From Rotaria sp. Silwood1 (taxonomy: Eukaryota; Rotifera; Eurotatoria; Philodinida; Philodinidae): a stretch of 64,000 nucleotides of DNA. Below, piece after piece: positions 35,768-48,623 of the stretch. Both the position numbers and the translations under genes were made by a program. Below the pieces are notes generated by a model that saw nothing but the letters and a program-made list of their open reading frames with translations, had not been told where the DNA came from and ran no database searches. Each line of letters opens with the position of its first letter. The stretch's first letter is position 1. The stretch covers positions 1 through 64,000 of the forward strand of contig CAJNOP010000083.1 of NCBI GenBank assembly GCA_905250075.1, read 5' to 3'.

Positions 35768-36294
35768 AGGGTGTGGGTGTGGGGTGTGGGTGGGTGTGGG
35801 TGTGGGGTGTGGGTGGGTGTGAGTGTGGGTGGGTGGGGTGTGGGGTGTGGGTGTGGATGGGTGTGGGCGTGGGTGGGTGTGGGTGTGGGTGGGTGGGGTG
35901 TGGGTGTGGGTGGGTGGGGTGTGGGTGTGGGTGTGGGGTGGGTGTGGGTGTCGGTGTGGGTGTGGGTGGGTGTGGGAGGGTGTGGGTGGAGGTGTGCATG
36001 TTCATCTTCCCATTTCCACAACCACACCGACACCCAACACTCACACCCACACCCACACCCACTCCCACACTCACACCCACACCCAGCCACATCCACGCCC
36101 ACACCATCCACACCCATACCCACACCCACACGCACCCACACCCACCCACACCCACACCCACGCCCAGCCACCCACACCCACACCAACATCCATACGCACA
36201 CCCCCACCCACACCCACCCACACCCACACCCACACCGACACCCATACCCACACCCCACGCCCACACCCACCCATACCCACACCCACACACCCCA
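35768..36294. repeat. Telomere-like head-to-head array D
   Basis: About 230 bp of GGGTGTGGGTGTG units (35768-35997) face about 275 bp of CCCACACCCA units (36017-36294) across a short non-repeat centre (TTCATCTTCCCATTTCC). The order 5'-G-rich then C-rich-3' is that of two telomeres joined end to end, and equally of an inverted-end mobile element. Flanks also mirror (TTATAGGGTGTG at left, CACACCCCATAA at right). Open frames exist in all six frames only because the repeat lacks stops. Confidence 0.9.
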
Positions 36295-38413
36295 TAATCG
36301 ATATGCATTGAATCTCTTCTTCGTATCCAAATCTGATTTACGTATCATGTTAAGTGTTATTGATCCCAAAAATGTCATCACATTAACACTGTTGAACAAC
36401 CGGATCGGACCTGATCCATCTGAATTATTCTTTTCCGTATTCCGTATCAATCAATTTACTCGCCTACATACATTAAGTCTCCATAGTAGTATTCATCACT
36501 TATATCTATTTGAAAATCTTCCCATGAAATTATCTCTAAGATCACCGACAATCATTGATGACGATCTTGGCTACCATGACGGTGATCAATTCGCAGAACC
36601 ATTATCAACATTTTTATCAAGACATGTTGTTCGAAAGCTCGAACTAAATATACAATGTTTGTCACATTGTTTAGACAAAGCTCTTGAAAATAGAATACAA
36701 TGGCCTGTACAATGTCCAATAGAATATTTGACAGTTCCTTCTATTACCTTGAATACATTTCACATTATATTTAGCTATTTACCTAATTTGCGAACACTTG
36801 TGGTAAAAAGCAATTTAGATGTTTCATTCTATTTGGCTGATAATACACCGTCAGACATCAAACAATCAATGATTTTAACTTCTCTCTCATTATATGGAAT
36901 TTGTGGAATGCATATGAACAAAATAGAATCATTTCTTTTACTTGTACCTAAGCTAACTCATCTTCGACTAGAAAGTGGATCCTTTTTACATGGTTCTTTA
37001 TGTAATGGTTCTCGGTGGGAAGAATTCATTCGAACAAAACTACCTTTGTTGTGTAAGTTCGAGTTTTCCTTTCATTGTTCTAAATTTCAAGAACCTAACC
37101 ATACGATTGTGGAATCATTGATCGCATCATTCAAAACACCATTCTGGGTTGATATTAAGCGCTGGATTGTTCGATGCGCAGTTCAATACAATGATGACAC
37201 TGATATGTGGGAGTTGCACCTTCATTCGATACCTATATTCCAGAATCATTTTAAACCTTATCATCACGGTGATAAAATTGTCTACTCGACAACGAATACC
37301 ATTGATAACAATTTTGAAACCATCGCCAACATTCATCAATTAGCGTTACATTTAAGTCAAAAGATGAATGATACTACTGCTGAAAACGTGAGTACTACTT
37401 TTCTTTTTCCGAAGTCAGTAATTTCATTTCGGATGAATAGTTTTTCTGAGAAAACTCAAAAAAAAAAAACTTTTTAGTCAAGTCAAATTTTGAATTTTCT
37501 AAAAGTGAATTGATTGTTTTTATATTGATTAAAATCATAGACAAAACACTTTTGTCCAAACGCATATCACTCGTTACTGTTTTTCTATGAAGTGGTGCAA
37601 TTTTGACGATAGTTAAATCTTGATTTATGCCAGACTCAGATGTGTTTATCAATGTTTCCCTTTCTTTCACATGTTTTACTTGACCAAGACGAAATTGTTT
37701 TTATTTAAGTTGAATATTATTTAAACATGACATTTTCTAAATTTGCCTTTCTACTCAAATAAAACAGTCTATACACGGATTAACCTGAAAAAAGAAAAAT
37801 TTTTCTAACCTATAAAATGATGGAGATATAAGCTTCGATACTTTTCCAGGAACTGTTGAACCACCCGTTGTTATCCTTTAATATCTTATCGAAATGACAC
37901 CTACAGTTTAGCGCTCGATTTCGTGAACATTTAACGTATTACCTTTATTTTTAGATACAGTCCAGACAAAATTATTTATTTCCGCATGTTACAGAACTTA
38001 ATCTGATGATTTATAAACACTGACCGGTCGACATAGTTGAATATCTTCAAGCAACCGTCAATCTATCGAATCTTGAAACACTCGAGTTGGATTTTTCTTA
38101 TGAATGTAAGTTCAAAACAAGTTTGGATGTGGATATGAATACTCTGTTCAAACATGCCTGCAATCTTCGCTCGCTTATAATTAATTGTTATGGAACTGAG
38201 AGGATGAAACTAATAACTTTCAATGCTATCTGTATAAAATTGCCTCGACACATAAGATATCTCAGTGCTGATATCACGTATGTGAATGATGCTAAAATAC
38301 TACTGCAGCGTGCTGAACATTTATCAAGAGTCACATTACAATGTGTACCTTATGGTAGTAACTTCATGCAGGACATCACTACATGGCTTTCGCAAATGGA
38401 AAAAGATGTATGA
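36295..38413 (+). pseudogene. LRR/F-box-type protein, 5'-truncated with in-frame stop
   Basis: The first segment (36295 to about 37389) encodes leucine-rich, LRR-like sequence with recurrent xLxxLxL units (for example LRTLVVKS, LTSLSLYG, LTHLRLESG) and a WxxxxxxxLP middle, like the body of bdelloid F-box-associated LRR proteins. The N-terminal F-box is missing. The reading frame instead opens directly out of the telomere-like array D. A donor after GAAAAC (GTGAGT, 37390) and an acceptor before 37957 allow a phase-0 join to a second exon ending at 38413. That exon has a TGA at about 38021-38023 (codon after TATAAACAC). After it, LRR coding resumes in the same frame. Both lesions suggest a dead gene. 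An upstream F-box exon spliced across the array cannot be fully excluded. Confidence 0.65.
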
Positions 38414-39260
38414 CATGAGATGGAGCAGGATGACTACTCATATTGGGCGAAACGTGAAATGCCAGAAGAAATACATTGTTATCCGGTACACTTGTGGCTT
38501 GGAAAGAATATGAATAGAGAATCGAACATAGCAACTAGTCACAAACGTATCAAATTATTTCATCATCATTTCTCATGATCCATTTCTGTTGTCCTTTTTG
38601 AAACCTGTAATAAATGGCTTTTATTGTCATCAGAGATACATGATATGAACATAAAAGCCGCTTCTACAATATTTTATTATGTATTAATTTATTTATATAT
38701 AGTGAGTCACCCTTTTTTGAGTAGAAATAAAAAGAATATATCAAAAATAAAATCTAAATCTGAAGTATTATTGAACAAAGGATTTTTCAAGTCGATTATG
38801 GGTAGAATAACTTGTTATTGGCTTCGATTTCGAGCAGCGCTAGCTTATACACAAAGAATAAAAACTTGAACTTCAGCAGGGAACGGTTTAAAGAAAAATT
38901 TCAGGAAATTATCCTACACGAATCTGAAAGAAAGAAAAAAGATCGAAATAAAGCACTCAACTGATGAAAGTAGCAAGAACAGCTAAATCAATCAATATGA
39001 TATACGTGCGTAACTACTTTGAAAAATAGCACATTTTGGTACCTTACAATCAAAATCATGCTCTATAAAGCGAATTGAAAGTGAGATAGATTTGATCTCG
39101 AAGTTCGTATCATATCAGTATTTCTTATACATGTGTCCCGTTATCATTAATAACCTCTGAAATCGTGTTGTGATCAAGATCAGTTTTTTTTCTCTGAAAT
39201 GAAGATAGAGATTTTCTGTCAGTAAATCGACAACAGTGTTAGAAAAAGTATGCGTTTATT

Positions 39261-39312
39261 AGGGTATGGGTATGAGTGTGGATGCTGTTCATATTTATAC
39301 ATCCACACCCTC
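39261..39312. repeat. Short telomere-like foldback, 52 bp
   Basis: Starts AGGGTATGGGTATGAGTGTG and ends CATCCACACCCTC, with the two ends complementary. The right terminus CCACACCCTCAAG equals that of array C. This looks like a minimal member of the family, without array expansion. Confidence 0.7.
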
Positions 39313-40027
39313 AAGAAAATCTTCTAGAATTCGATGAAACCTTCCAGACAATACTATAGAATCTGTTGGTTTTTGTTCGCTCATAATGACAATGAATAAA
39401 GTATGATTTCTCTTTATCACACTAGTTTTGATTCTGTTTTTGTTTACACGTTTTTTTCTGACTTGTTGCCATAGATTGAGATGAATGCGTCATCAATTCT
39501 CAATCATAGAAACGAAATTCATAAACATAGTTTTAATAATGCTTTTTTGCATTTTTCATTCTTGTTTATTTTATTCTGAAGTTCTTTTCCAACATAGCAA
39601 AAAAGTCAGTATGTGTTGGAAGAAGAAAATGTGAAGAACAACCAACTTGAAGCTAAACTGCAAGAAAAAAAATTCTCATTTATTATTTGTTAATTTCGTT
39701 TCATGAGGATGATTTGATCGTCGCATAATAATGAGTGACTCAGTGTCATGCTTCAAATAATATCTAAAGAAAATTATTTTATTTTTATTGCTATATAAAT
39801 AGGTATATTTATTCGATTAATGTGGATAAGTAACTCAATCTTTTGTTAAAATTAGTGTTTTTGTGGAAGTCATGTGTATTTTCGAAGGAAATAGTTAACA
39901 TAAGTCTTGTGTTGGACATTTCGTAGCTTCCTTTCCCTTCACCTTCCTTATTATAGGTACGTAGGAACGGATGAAACCATTACAGACATTTCTCATTAAA
40001 GGCAGTCCCTATTACAGACATCAATAA

Positions 40028-40140
40028 GACCAAGTAAGTCGTAAGTATTTCCAATTATTTTATCATTCAATGAGAATGGTGTAAGTATTAATTACATATA
40101 ACGTTCAGCCTTGTCATACTTCACCCATTCTCAAACGATT
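40028..40140 (-). pseudogene. Decayed TPR fragment of the neighbouring ADP-ribosyltransferase gene
   Basis: Matches 41550-41660 of the intact gene over about 110 bp in the same strand sense. Shared pieces include GACCAAGTAA, TATTTCCAATT, TATATAA.GTTCGGCC/GTTCAGCC and CACCCATTC, with substitutions and small indels. No open frame is kept. It is a relic of a partial tandem duplication of the neighbouring gene. Confidence 0.75.
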
Positions 40141-40894
40141 ACATATATCGGAATCCAATACAGTTTCCACATATAAATGACCCAATGTTGAATCACATAT
40201 TATTGGTCATGTACAAAGGTACTATAAATTAATTGTTTTTCATTAAATTAAATTCAAAAGTTGCATGTTGCAGTGAATCACATAGACTTCAACAGTAAAT
40301 CGGCTAGGATGCGAATTAGAATTGTGGTCTCTTTGTATATACAATGAATATTTTGTATACAATCATAAAGACAAAGAAGGTCAAAACCCTGGAAAATTGT
40401 TGTATCTTTCCATTGATAATGCGGAAACAAATTTAAAATTTGAATTTCATTAGTTCCGTCACCAGTAGGATCTTAACAAGAAAGAAAGCAATGTCGATCA
40501 GCCAAGACTAAACTTGATTTTGTAATACAATGTATTGTTCTGCCTTGTTTGAGTTTATTCCGCAATTTTTTAAAAGTATTTTTCTTGTAGTCAGTTAATC
40601 TTTACGTAAACAGCACTATTTTTCATTTTTGTGATCAAATTTGAACATTTTACCAATATTTGTATAAAAGATAATCTGACTATATTCTAATTATTCACTG
40701 ACCAAAATATATAATCATCTTTAACTGTGATTCATAATTGGAAGCATGATATTTATCTTATTCGGCACCAAACATAGTACGACTAGATAAATGTAACAGC
40801 CATTCATATTTTCTTTATATTCCCTCATCAAAACAAACAAAAACAAAAAAAAAAGATTTACAAGACAAATAGAAAATGGAAAAAGATAATAAAT

Positions 40895-42922
40895 CTACCG
40901 CATTTTCTTTTTCACTTCGATAATGTTTGTATTTAGTGCCATAATCTTTTCATGTTCTTCCTCCCGATAATTCTCCATAATTTCCAATGCTGATTCGTAG
41001 TGTTGCAAAGCAAGTTTATAGTTGCGCTCTTTCTCAAAAATACGGGCAACATTTGTATAATATTCAGCTAAGTCCTTATTATCGCTTGGTAAACCTTTCT
41101 TTCCGATATCTAATGCTTGTTGAAAACATTTAAGTGCATTTACATTATTGTACATGTTTTCGTTCACACGACCCATTGTATTCCATGTTGAAGCTATTGA
41201 AGGATGATTTGGTGGTAGACGCTTGATTTTATCTGCTAATACTAATTCAAGACTTGTCAAAGCATTGGCGCCACTACCATATGCCGTTTCAATTTTAGCT
41301 TTAAAACTTTCTACAGTATTTACTAGTAATGGATCTTTTGGTTGTGCCATATTGGATAAAATATTTTCGGCTTCGTCTAGTTGTAGTTCTGCACTACGAA
41401 TGTCGTCTGAAGCTAAATGAGCTAAACCAAGATTACAATGAATAGCAATCACTTGAGAACTATTCTGACACTTCAATTTAGAGTAAACATCAAGAGCTTT
41501 CTCATAGAATTGGACAGATTGTTCTAGTTTATTATTATCTGCATAGATTAGACCAAGTAAATTATAAGCATTTCCAATTCCTTTATCAGTCGATGGAAGT
41601 TGTTTAAGCATTAATTGTATATAATGTTCGGCCTTTTCATATTCACCCATTCGAAAAAGAAACCAACCAAATGACAGTAGATCTATTCCTGATCCAATTT
41701 GTTTCAACATGTGATCCAAAAGATTTTGACTAAGTTCGTTTTGTTCTTTGCTTAATTCTAAATGGACATGCCACATGTCATTTTGTTGTTCAACTGATTG
41801 AATTTTAAAGATAGCACCTATCGAAAAAAGGACTTCATCTTCTCCATCGTTTTGACAACACAACGAATCTTTCAGAATAGCAAATGGTATTGTTTCTTTA
41901 CTCATATTATAAATATCCATTATGAAAAGAACAGATTGAAATGATGATGGATCATCTGAGTCATTATTTGAACCAGCATATGTTTTAGCTAATTCTTCAT
42001 TGAATGTAGTGCTTAAAAAGCTATTCATTGATATAAGTTCACTAACATTCTTTCGAAGTAAATCAAGTTCTGCCAAAGTCAAACTTTGACCACGATAAAC
42101 CCTTAACTTATGACTGGTACTGGAAGATAGTCTGCCTAAATATTTACTGTAAAGTTCTTCAATTTGATTATGAAGATCATAGATAAAAAATCGAAATTTA
42201 AAAATGCTATCGATATCTTCTGTACGCAAAGCTCTGTTTAATAATCGATATACAAAACTGTCGAGTGTATACCATTGCATAGCGTCTGTCGGACAATAAT
42301 CTCTTTCAAAGTCATCGATTTGCTTTTGCACAGCAATATTATTGTGATAATGTGTTCGACATTCAGCAATCATTTCACTTTTTGAATCACCATATCTAGC
42401 CATTAATCGGAGAACTATTAATATCAGCCTATACCACACAAACGTTGCACTTTCTCTAGATAACTTTTGTAGCGACTTTTCTCGTTCGATAATGTGAAAT
42501 ATACTCATTGATAAATCTTCATCATCGTTACATACACCAACATCATTACGAATTTTATCTAACAATTCATGACTTTTTGTAAATATACCAGAAATTTTCT
42601 TATATGACTTAGTCCACGCTTCAGCTTTCTTTTTATCACCACAGTAGATATATATGGTTTGTATATTTGATAATTCATATATAAGTGGTACTATGTGTTC
42701 ACCAAATGTATTAGAAGTAATAAGAAATACTTGTTTTGTTATGAATGCACCAGTTATATGGTCGATGCATTTATCTGGATCATCAAATGTTAGTAAACGA
42801 CGTCTAATCAAACCGCGTAGATCTGTTTTCAGCCTTTGATTACTTTTATTGCATCCAACACCACGATCTAACCAAATGACAATGAAGTCTTTAGTTGAAT
42901 TGTTACTATTTTCACTTGCCAT
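40895..42922 (-). CDS. R-S-E ADP-ribosyltransferase with C-terminal TPR repeats
   Basis: 675 residues in one exon. N-terminal Rossmann-like region (about 12-125) starts FIVIWLD. The mono-ADP-ribosyltransferase domain (about 200-380) carries Arg277 (VYRGQ), the STT motif with Ser304 (SFLSTT) and Glu361/Glu363 (GEDEVLF), so the catalytic R-S-E set looks intact. From about 400 to the end at least five TPR/kinesin-light-chain-like repeats can be read (for example AYNLLGLIYADNNKLEQSVQFYEKA-type units). No signal peptide: cytosolic. It is a paralogue of the gene at 20759-25311 and has no ubiquitin-like part. A ttttttgtag acceptor lies in the 5' leader just before the ATG, possibly a 5'-UTR intron or a spliced-leader site. 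Role: modification of partner proteins bound by the TPRs (inference). Confidence 0.9.
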   Translation of the reverse strand: MASENSNNSTKDFIVIWLDRGVGCNKSNQRLKTDLRGLIRRRLLTFDDPDKCIDHITGAFITKQVFLITSNTFGEHIVPLIYELSNIQTIYIYCGDKKKAEAWTKSYKKISGIFTKSHELLDKIRNDVGVCNDDEDLSMSIFHIIEREKSLQKLSRESATFVWYRLILIVLRLMARYGDSKSEMIAECRTHYHNNIAVQKQIDDFERDYCPTDAMQWYTLDSFVYRLLNRALRTEDIDSIFKFRFFIYDLHNQIEELYSKYLGRLSSSTSHKLRVYRGQSLTLAELDLLRKNVSELISMNSFLSTTFNEELAKTYAGSNNDSDDPSSFQSVLFIMDIYNMSKETIPFAILKDSLCCQNDGEDEVLFSIGAIFKIQSVEQQNDMWHVHLELSKEQNELSQNLLDHMLKQIGSGIDLLSFGWFLFRMGEYEKAEHYIQLMLKQLPSTDKGIGNAYNLLGLIYADNNKLEQSVQFYEKALDVYSKLKCQNSSQVIAIHCNLGLAHLASDDIRSAELQLDEAENILSNMAQPKDPLLVNTVESFKAKIETAYGSGANALTSLELVLADKIKRLPPNHPSIASTWNTMGRVNENMYNNVNALKCFQQALDIGKKGLPSDNKDLAEYYTNVARIFEKERNYKLALQHYESALEIMENYREEEHEKIMALNTNIIEVKKKMR

Positions 42923-45562
42923 GTCTTCGTAATCTTATGGCTACAAAAAAATACTTCCTTTCTCTGCTTTACCTTTTTTGTCCAGTATTCTTTTACCTGT
43001 TTCTTTGCTTTATTCTGTCGTTTAGTTTATTTGCTTTTAAATCAATCGACAATAACAACTTGCACTTCTGTTGAGGTTGGCTTCTATTTAAATAGTAGCT
43101 CGTGTGCTGTTCTCTTCCACGGTTTTTTCCATGTTGTATAGATATTATTTTTGGATGTTCTGCTTGCACTTGGCATTTTCCAACTTTGTTCGAGTGTATG
43201 TTGACGATTGCTAAACCTTTTGTCTTCTTTGGAAATTTCCAAGTGTGGGGTATGGATATCGAATGTGACCCTGATTAGCATCGAACAAAAGATCTACAGC
43301 TACATACACAAGCCAAACTCAACAGATCATTAGAAAAAAAGTTAGGTATAAGCAGAAAGAACAGGAAACTTATCCCTCATTCATTCGTACGAGTAACTAC
43401 TTGAAATCTGTAAACTATGGTATATAACATCCTATGATAAAGTAAAATTTGGTCAACTCGAAATAAGAGACTAAATAGTAAGTTTGGATTCATAAAAAAC
43501 CAAGTTCATAAATACACTACAAAGAATATTCCTTCTTACTGCAATCTAAAAATTTAGTTATTTTTTAAATTTCAAAAACTAGTTGAAAATTTTGTTAAAT
43601 AATGTTCCATCGATTTCTATCATCATGTTTATAGTAGATCGTTAACATGCCTCAACATTACTTTATTAACATTCATTTTAACACAATCTGGCATAAATTA
43701 CAATGATTCCACAAGTCAAATGCCAGTAAAAACTATAAAGTCAAGCAATCGTCTTCAACCATGAATTATCAAAATTTTTGTTATTTCAAGTATTATGTGT
43801 ATTTGAAAAATATTAACCCTTAGAAGATGAAGCAGATTCTTTTGGTAACAGAAAAAGTCTATTATTATAATAGAGATTCTAAACTCTTGGTATGACTATT
43901 TGTCAGTTAGAAGAAAAGATTTTTTCCTTACAGAGCTATAAAATGTCCCTTGCAAAAGACATTCGGTCTCAATAGTCACAAACATTTATTTTATCTATTT
44001 CATATTAGGCAAGTGCTGTTATGTAAATAACTTCTTTTATTTGTATTTGCTTATCAAAACCGTAATTGAAAATAGTACTAGATATAGTTTTTGAGCCATA
44101 ACAATTAAAGATAAATATCATTAATAGAAAAGATTCATGTTCATACTAAGTTCAATCACTTACCAGTGTGATATTGAATGAAACAATTTTTATTTGAAGT
44201 GTGGCGCACACTTTACATTATTAAATATTTCATAATAGATCATTACACGACAAAACTAGAAACAATTGCCTCGGATTGTAGTAAAAGATTTATATTTCGT
44301 AAATTCGATTTCAAATAGATCTCACATTTTCATGATGAAAACAAGCATGTTTCTTTCTTTCTAGCTAAAAGTGAATAAAATTCTGGTACAAAATTTGTTT
44401 ATGAAATTCATTAACTTATTTTCAGAAAAATCAAGCAGACTTAATTTTTTATTTAGTTGATACATAAATCCATTTAACACTGATAATTATTGTCATTGCC
44501 TTTTTCTGTCAAGAAGAAGTTCTTAAAAAAAAAACCAGAAAACTTAGCAATCCTGGGTCAAATATTCTTTGCCGTTCATCATTTACAAAATTTTACCAAA
44601 TATCGATTAGAAAATAAATCAAAATTTTTCTTTTCACTTCTCAAGAGTACACACTGAACAAAAACTTATATGATAAAAATAAGTCAAATTTTGTACGTAT
44701 GCTCGTACTTTGTATTTTTCACCTTTCTGGACTTGTTTCATGCTTAATATACATATAAATATTCATATTTATTCATTTTCGACAACTTATAGGTAGTGTT
44801 CTTTTCTTGGAGAAGTTTTTGAATACGTTTAATGCATGCATTTAAATGTTGACAATCATCAAATATTCTTTTGACCGTATACCTTCTGAGACTCGTACAC
44901 AATTCTTTTTTCCAAGTTTAAAAGTGAGGAGATCTACAAGCTCTTAGGAAATCATTGACAGATGCATTTCTTATATAGAACATAACCTTAATATAAAAGA
45001 TGCTGGTGTCAAGCTTTTTTTTATCTAAGATCAAATTATTTCTATGATATTATAATGAGAAAGCATTGTTTGAAGTTATCAAAAGTTATTCATCTGAGGA
45101 ATAATACTCTTATTGGTTCATCAAAGCACAATAAACAAAAAGTTCGAATATTATCTCATAGACTAAACATTGATTCAAATATTACCAGTGCGTCAGGAGT
45201 TTCTTTTTATCAATAAAGCATTAATCTATTTTCTCATATTCATTTATAATCACTACAATAATCTTCATTTGTTGAAATATTCGAAAACATCGATTAGATG
45301 TAAATACATTATCAATTTTAGAACAACTAGTAGTCATATTTCGAGAAATTAATTTCAAGCAGTAGCATGCTCTGTATATTTTGACTAAGATAACTAGAAA
45401 TATTTATTATTAGAACAGAATAGAAACAAAATACACATATGGTAAACATAATAAGGAGAACATAGAAAACTCGCGGATAGAATGATTATTAAATACTTGT
45501 TTTGTAATAAAGACTAAAGTGAGTGGAATGTTCATATGGCTTATTATTGAAATCATATTGTG
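42923..45562. other. Intergenic, nothing recognised
   Basis: AT-rich, with short unrecognised ORFs. No repeat or RNA gene seen. Confidence 0.4.
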
Positions 45563-46048
45563 TTAACCATCATATGATTGACTCGTTGGGTGATGAAAAT
45601 CACCGCCGGGTCCGGGTGGACAGATTTGAATATTGCCGCCAGGTCCTGGTGGACATATTTGANNNNNNNNNNGGCGGACAGATTTGAATATTGCCGCCAG
45701 GTCCTGGTGGACATATTTGAGGATTACCGCCGGGTCCGGGTGGACAGATTTGAATATTGCCGCCAGGTCCTGGTGGACATATTTGAGGATCACCACCGGG
45801 TCCAGGCGGACAGATTTGAATATTGCCGCCAGGTCCTGGTGGACATATTTGAGGATCACCGCCGGGGCCGGGTGGACAGATTTGAATATTGCGGTCAGGT
45901 CTTGGTCGACGTCCTGGGATTCGTGACATCGAACTGCCCTGAGCTAGAAGAAAGATATGTTTTCTAAGGTATCATCATTTGAGAATGATACACTGTAATG
46001 AAAAGTACCTTGGTTTGAACTTCCATATGCATCCCAATCGTCAGCCAT
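45563..46048 (-). CDS. PGPGG/Cys tandem-repeat protein, interrupted by an assembly gap
   Basis: Two exons: 46009-46048 (MADDWDAYGSSNQ) and 45563-45943, joined in phase 1 by a 65-nt intron. The second exon runs through a basic linker (RIPGRRPRPDR) into 11-residue units of the form NIQICPPGPGG and DPQICPPGPGG, alternating as a 66-nt double unit. Ten Ns at 45663-45672 break the frame. After the gap the repeat resumes in another frame and ends GGDFHHPTSQSYDG before a stop. The shift is best explained by a gap of unknown true size collapsed by the repeat. No signal peptide is visible. The composition (Pro, Gly, a regular Cys) suggests a structural or cross-linked protein, which is an inference. 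Confidence 0.7.
45663..45672. other. Assembly gap, 10 N, inside a coding repeat
   Basis: Ten undetermined bases lie within the PGPGG repeat. The reading frame changes across it, so the true length is probably not ten. Confidence 0.98.
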
Positions 46049-48623
46049 TTTCTATTTTTTACTTATGTAAATGATGTGTTGATGATGGTGAAAAAGTTAA
46101 AAGTGTGAATGTTAGTGTTTTTTTTTCGCGTGCTAATAAATATGCGTGTGACGTAGTTGTCCATGCATGATTGCATATTTTATCAAAATATCAGACAAGT
46201 TTCATCAAACATACTCATATTTTTTGTTGATAGCTACAGAAGAAAAATATGAGATGATTGAAGAAAAGCAAGCAATTAGTTTTTAATATTCTTTTTCCGC
46301 ACGATATTACTCTTTGCATCGAATTTTTAATGAAGAAAAGAAGGTCATGAAGAATGTGAAAAAAAACAGATGACAACATTTGATTGCATACACCAATTTG
46401 AAATATATATATATAAATATATCATGAAAAATGCCGAAAAAATTCGATGTTTTAAAGCAAAAGATCAACTTTCTTCTACTTTACCGATGTTCACACTGCA
46501 GCATAATAACGTATGAACTATCTATTTTGTAGTACTGGAAAGTATGAATATTTCAGAAATAATCAACATCTTTTGTTTCACAATGCGGAGCTTGCTATTT
46601 GAATTAATACATGAAAGGAATGTTTATGCTCTATAGTCACGCTTCATCTACTCGAACATAAGATAACATGATCACGCTCGTACCTATGTGCCTACTTGTT
46701 TTTGAGGTATACACTTCTTTTTGATCATATACGAAATATGCAACTATCTGCTAAAATGTATCTTCAACTTTTCTTAGTCTGACTTATAAAATACATCATT
46801 TTACCACTTGCCAATAAATATAACATTCTCCATTGGTTCAATATATCATTAATGAATGAGACTAAAGAAATTTCGAAATATCGATATTATCATAATTATT
46901 TTCATCAAAAATCATTGAATACGTCCGTTTAAGAAATCAAGCAAATACTTGGTTTCATTTTAAGTCAAGACTGATGACTAAGAATATTCATTACTTGCTC
47001 ATATATCTTCATTTTCTTAGTTCCCACTGGTATCAAACGTTAAAAATAAATTTAATAGTAGAACTACTACTTTTCAAATAAAGCATATATTTTGTACAGT
47101 CTATCTCAAAGTATGGCATAAGAGGAAAAATATTAATAACAAAAAAAGACATCTTCAATTTTTTCAATTCAAAAAAAAACATAAATCTTAGTAATTTTAT
47201 TGTTATTCTTTACTAAATGGTGTATATATGAATCTTAAAAAAGATAAGAACATGAGGATATTGATTATAGTAAAACTGCATCTTATTTGATTCATTCGAA
47301 CATTTCAACGTCGATTAATGGTCTTTATACTGATGAGGAACAAACAAATTTTGTTTTGCTTTGCGAGCAATATACACATGTAGATTTTTGATTTTGCGTA
47401 TGACCATGAAGATAATATCATTTTTTTTTGAAGGAAACAAGCAAAGAACGGATTCATTAATATAAATAATACTCTTCGTCTCTACCTGTACTTTATTGAA
47501 TAAATATAACTCCTAATACCTCCTCGAATTCACATTAATAAATAACAACATATTCTAAATTAGGTAGTACTATTGTTACTATGCTTCAAGAACTTTGATA
47601 AGATTAGAACAGATCGAGATGTACACATGATAAATTGTCGATGAAAACGTTGAGATTCATGTATTTTGGATGAAATCTTATAGTATTTTAAGAAAACGAA
47701 CTTAAAAGCTAATCTATATGATCTAAATGGAGGTATCGACTCATTATTGAATGTAACAAAGAAATAGGTACAAAAATTTATTATAGCAACTCTTTTAGGA
47801 ATGAAATGTTCTCCAATAGAAGAAACTGTCTAATTTAATTCTGCAGTACGAAGAGCCAACATCCTATCTTTCTCTTTGAGTTTAATATTTTATCTAGAAT
47901 TTCGAGGTATATTGTATCTTTATGTTTTGTTTTTCCAATTGCCAAAGTAAATTATAACGTATGATAAAAATGAACAAAATCCAGAACTGAATGTGATTAG
48001 TTATTTAAATAAGTTGACCAACAAAAGAATAGAAGTAAGCCAAGATGAGTGGAGCGGGAAGAGAGAAAGAAAAGAACTATCTGATCAATAAAAATCACTG
48101 AAAATATTTCGAATTTTCGTCTAGAAGACACTGACGTGCACTTCACCGAAATTCAATATAACAAGATGAATACTCGACCCTCATATTCAAATATTTGAAT
48201 TTTACTACGAGTTCACGATATATTCTAACCATAGGTGCATAATGATTATTTGCATATAAATACTGAAGTAACCTGCTTAGTTTTTACTACACCAGAATTA
48301 AATTTAGGTATAAGAATAAATTTTTATAAAATAACAAAAAAGATGAGGAAAAAAACTAAAAATTCAAAAAACAAATTGTTTCTGTAAAAACGATCTTTTT
48401 TTAGTTTAGATTTAAATTCCTTAGATGTCACTACTATCCATGAATAACTAATTTCATTGTATGTATGTAACGCTGTTATTCTTTAATGTGTACAATCAAC
48501 TGATTTGTTTAGTTATCTACAGATTTGTTCGAAAGAAGAAGAAGAAGCGTCGATCAAAATAATAATGCATGGTGATCGACATTTCGATAATGAAATCGAT
48601 TTAAATATAAGAAATTCAGATCG
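46049..48623. other. Intergenic, nothing recognised
   Basis: AT-rich with a small TA microsatellite around 46404-46423. No gene was seen. Confidence 0.4.

Larger units (their letters stand above)
38414..40894. other. Intergenic with small relics
   Basis: Contains the short foldback at 39261-39312 and the TPR fragment at 40028-40140, listed separately. No intact gene was seen. The ORF at 38624-38869 is unrecognised. Confidence 0.4.

Noticed and set aside
35549-37477. A single 642-residue protein spanning array D
   Set aside because: The first 250 residues are unrelated flank plus array translation. Only the LRR-like part has protein character, so it was called as a truncated pseudogene instead.
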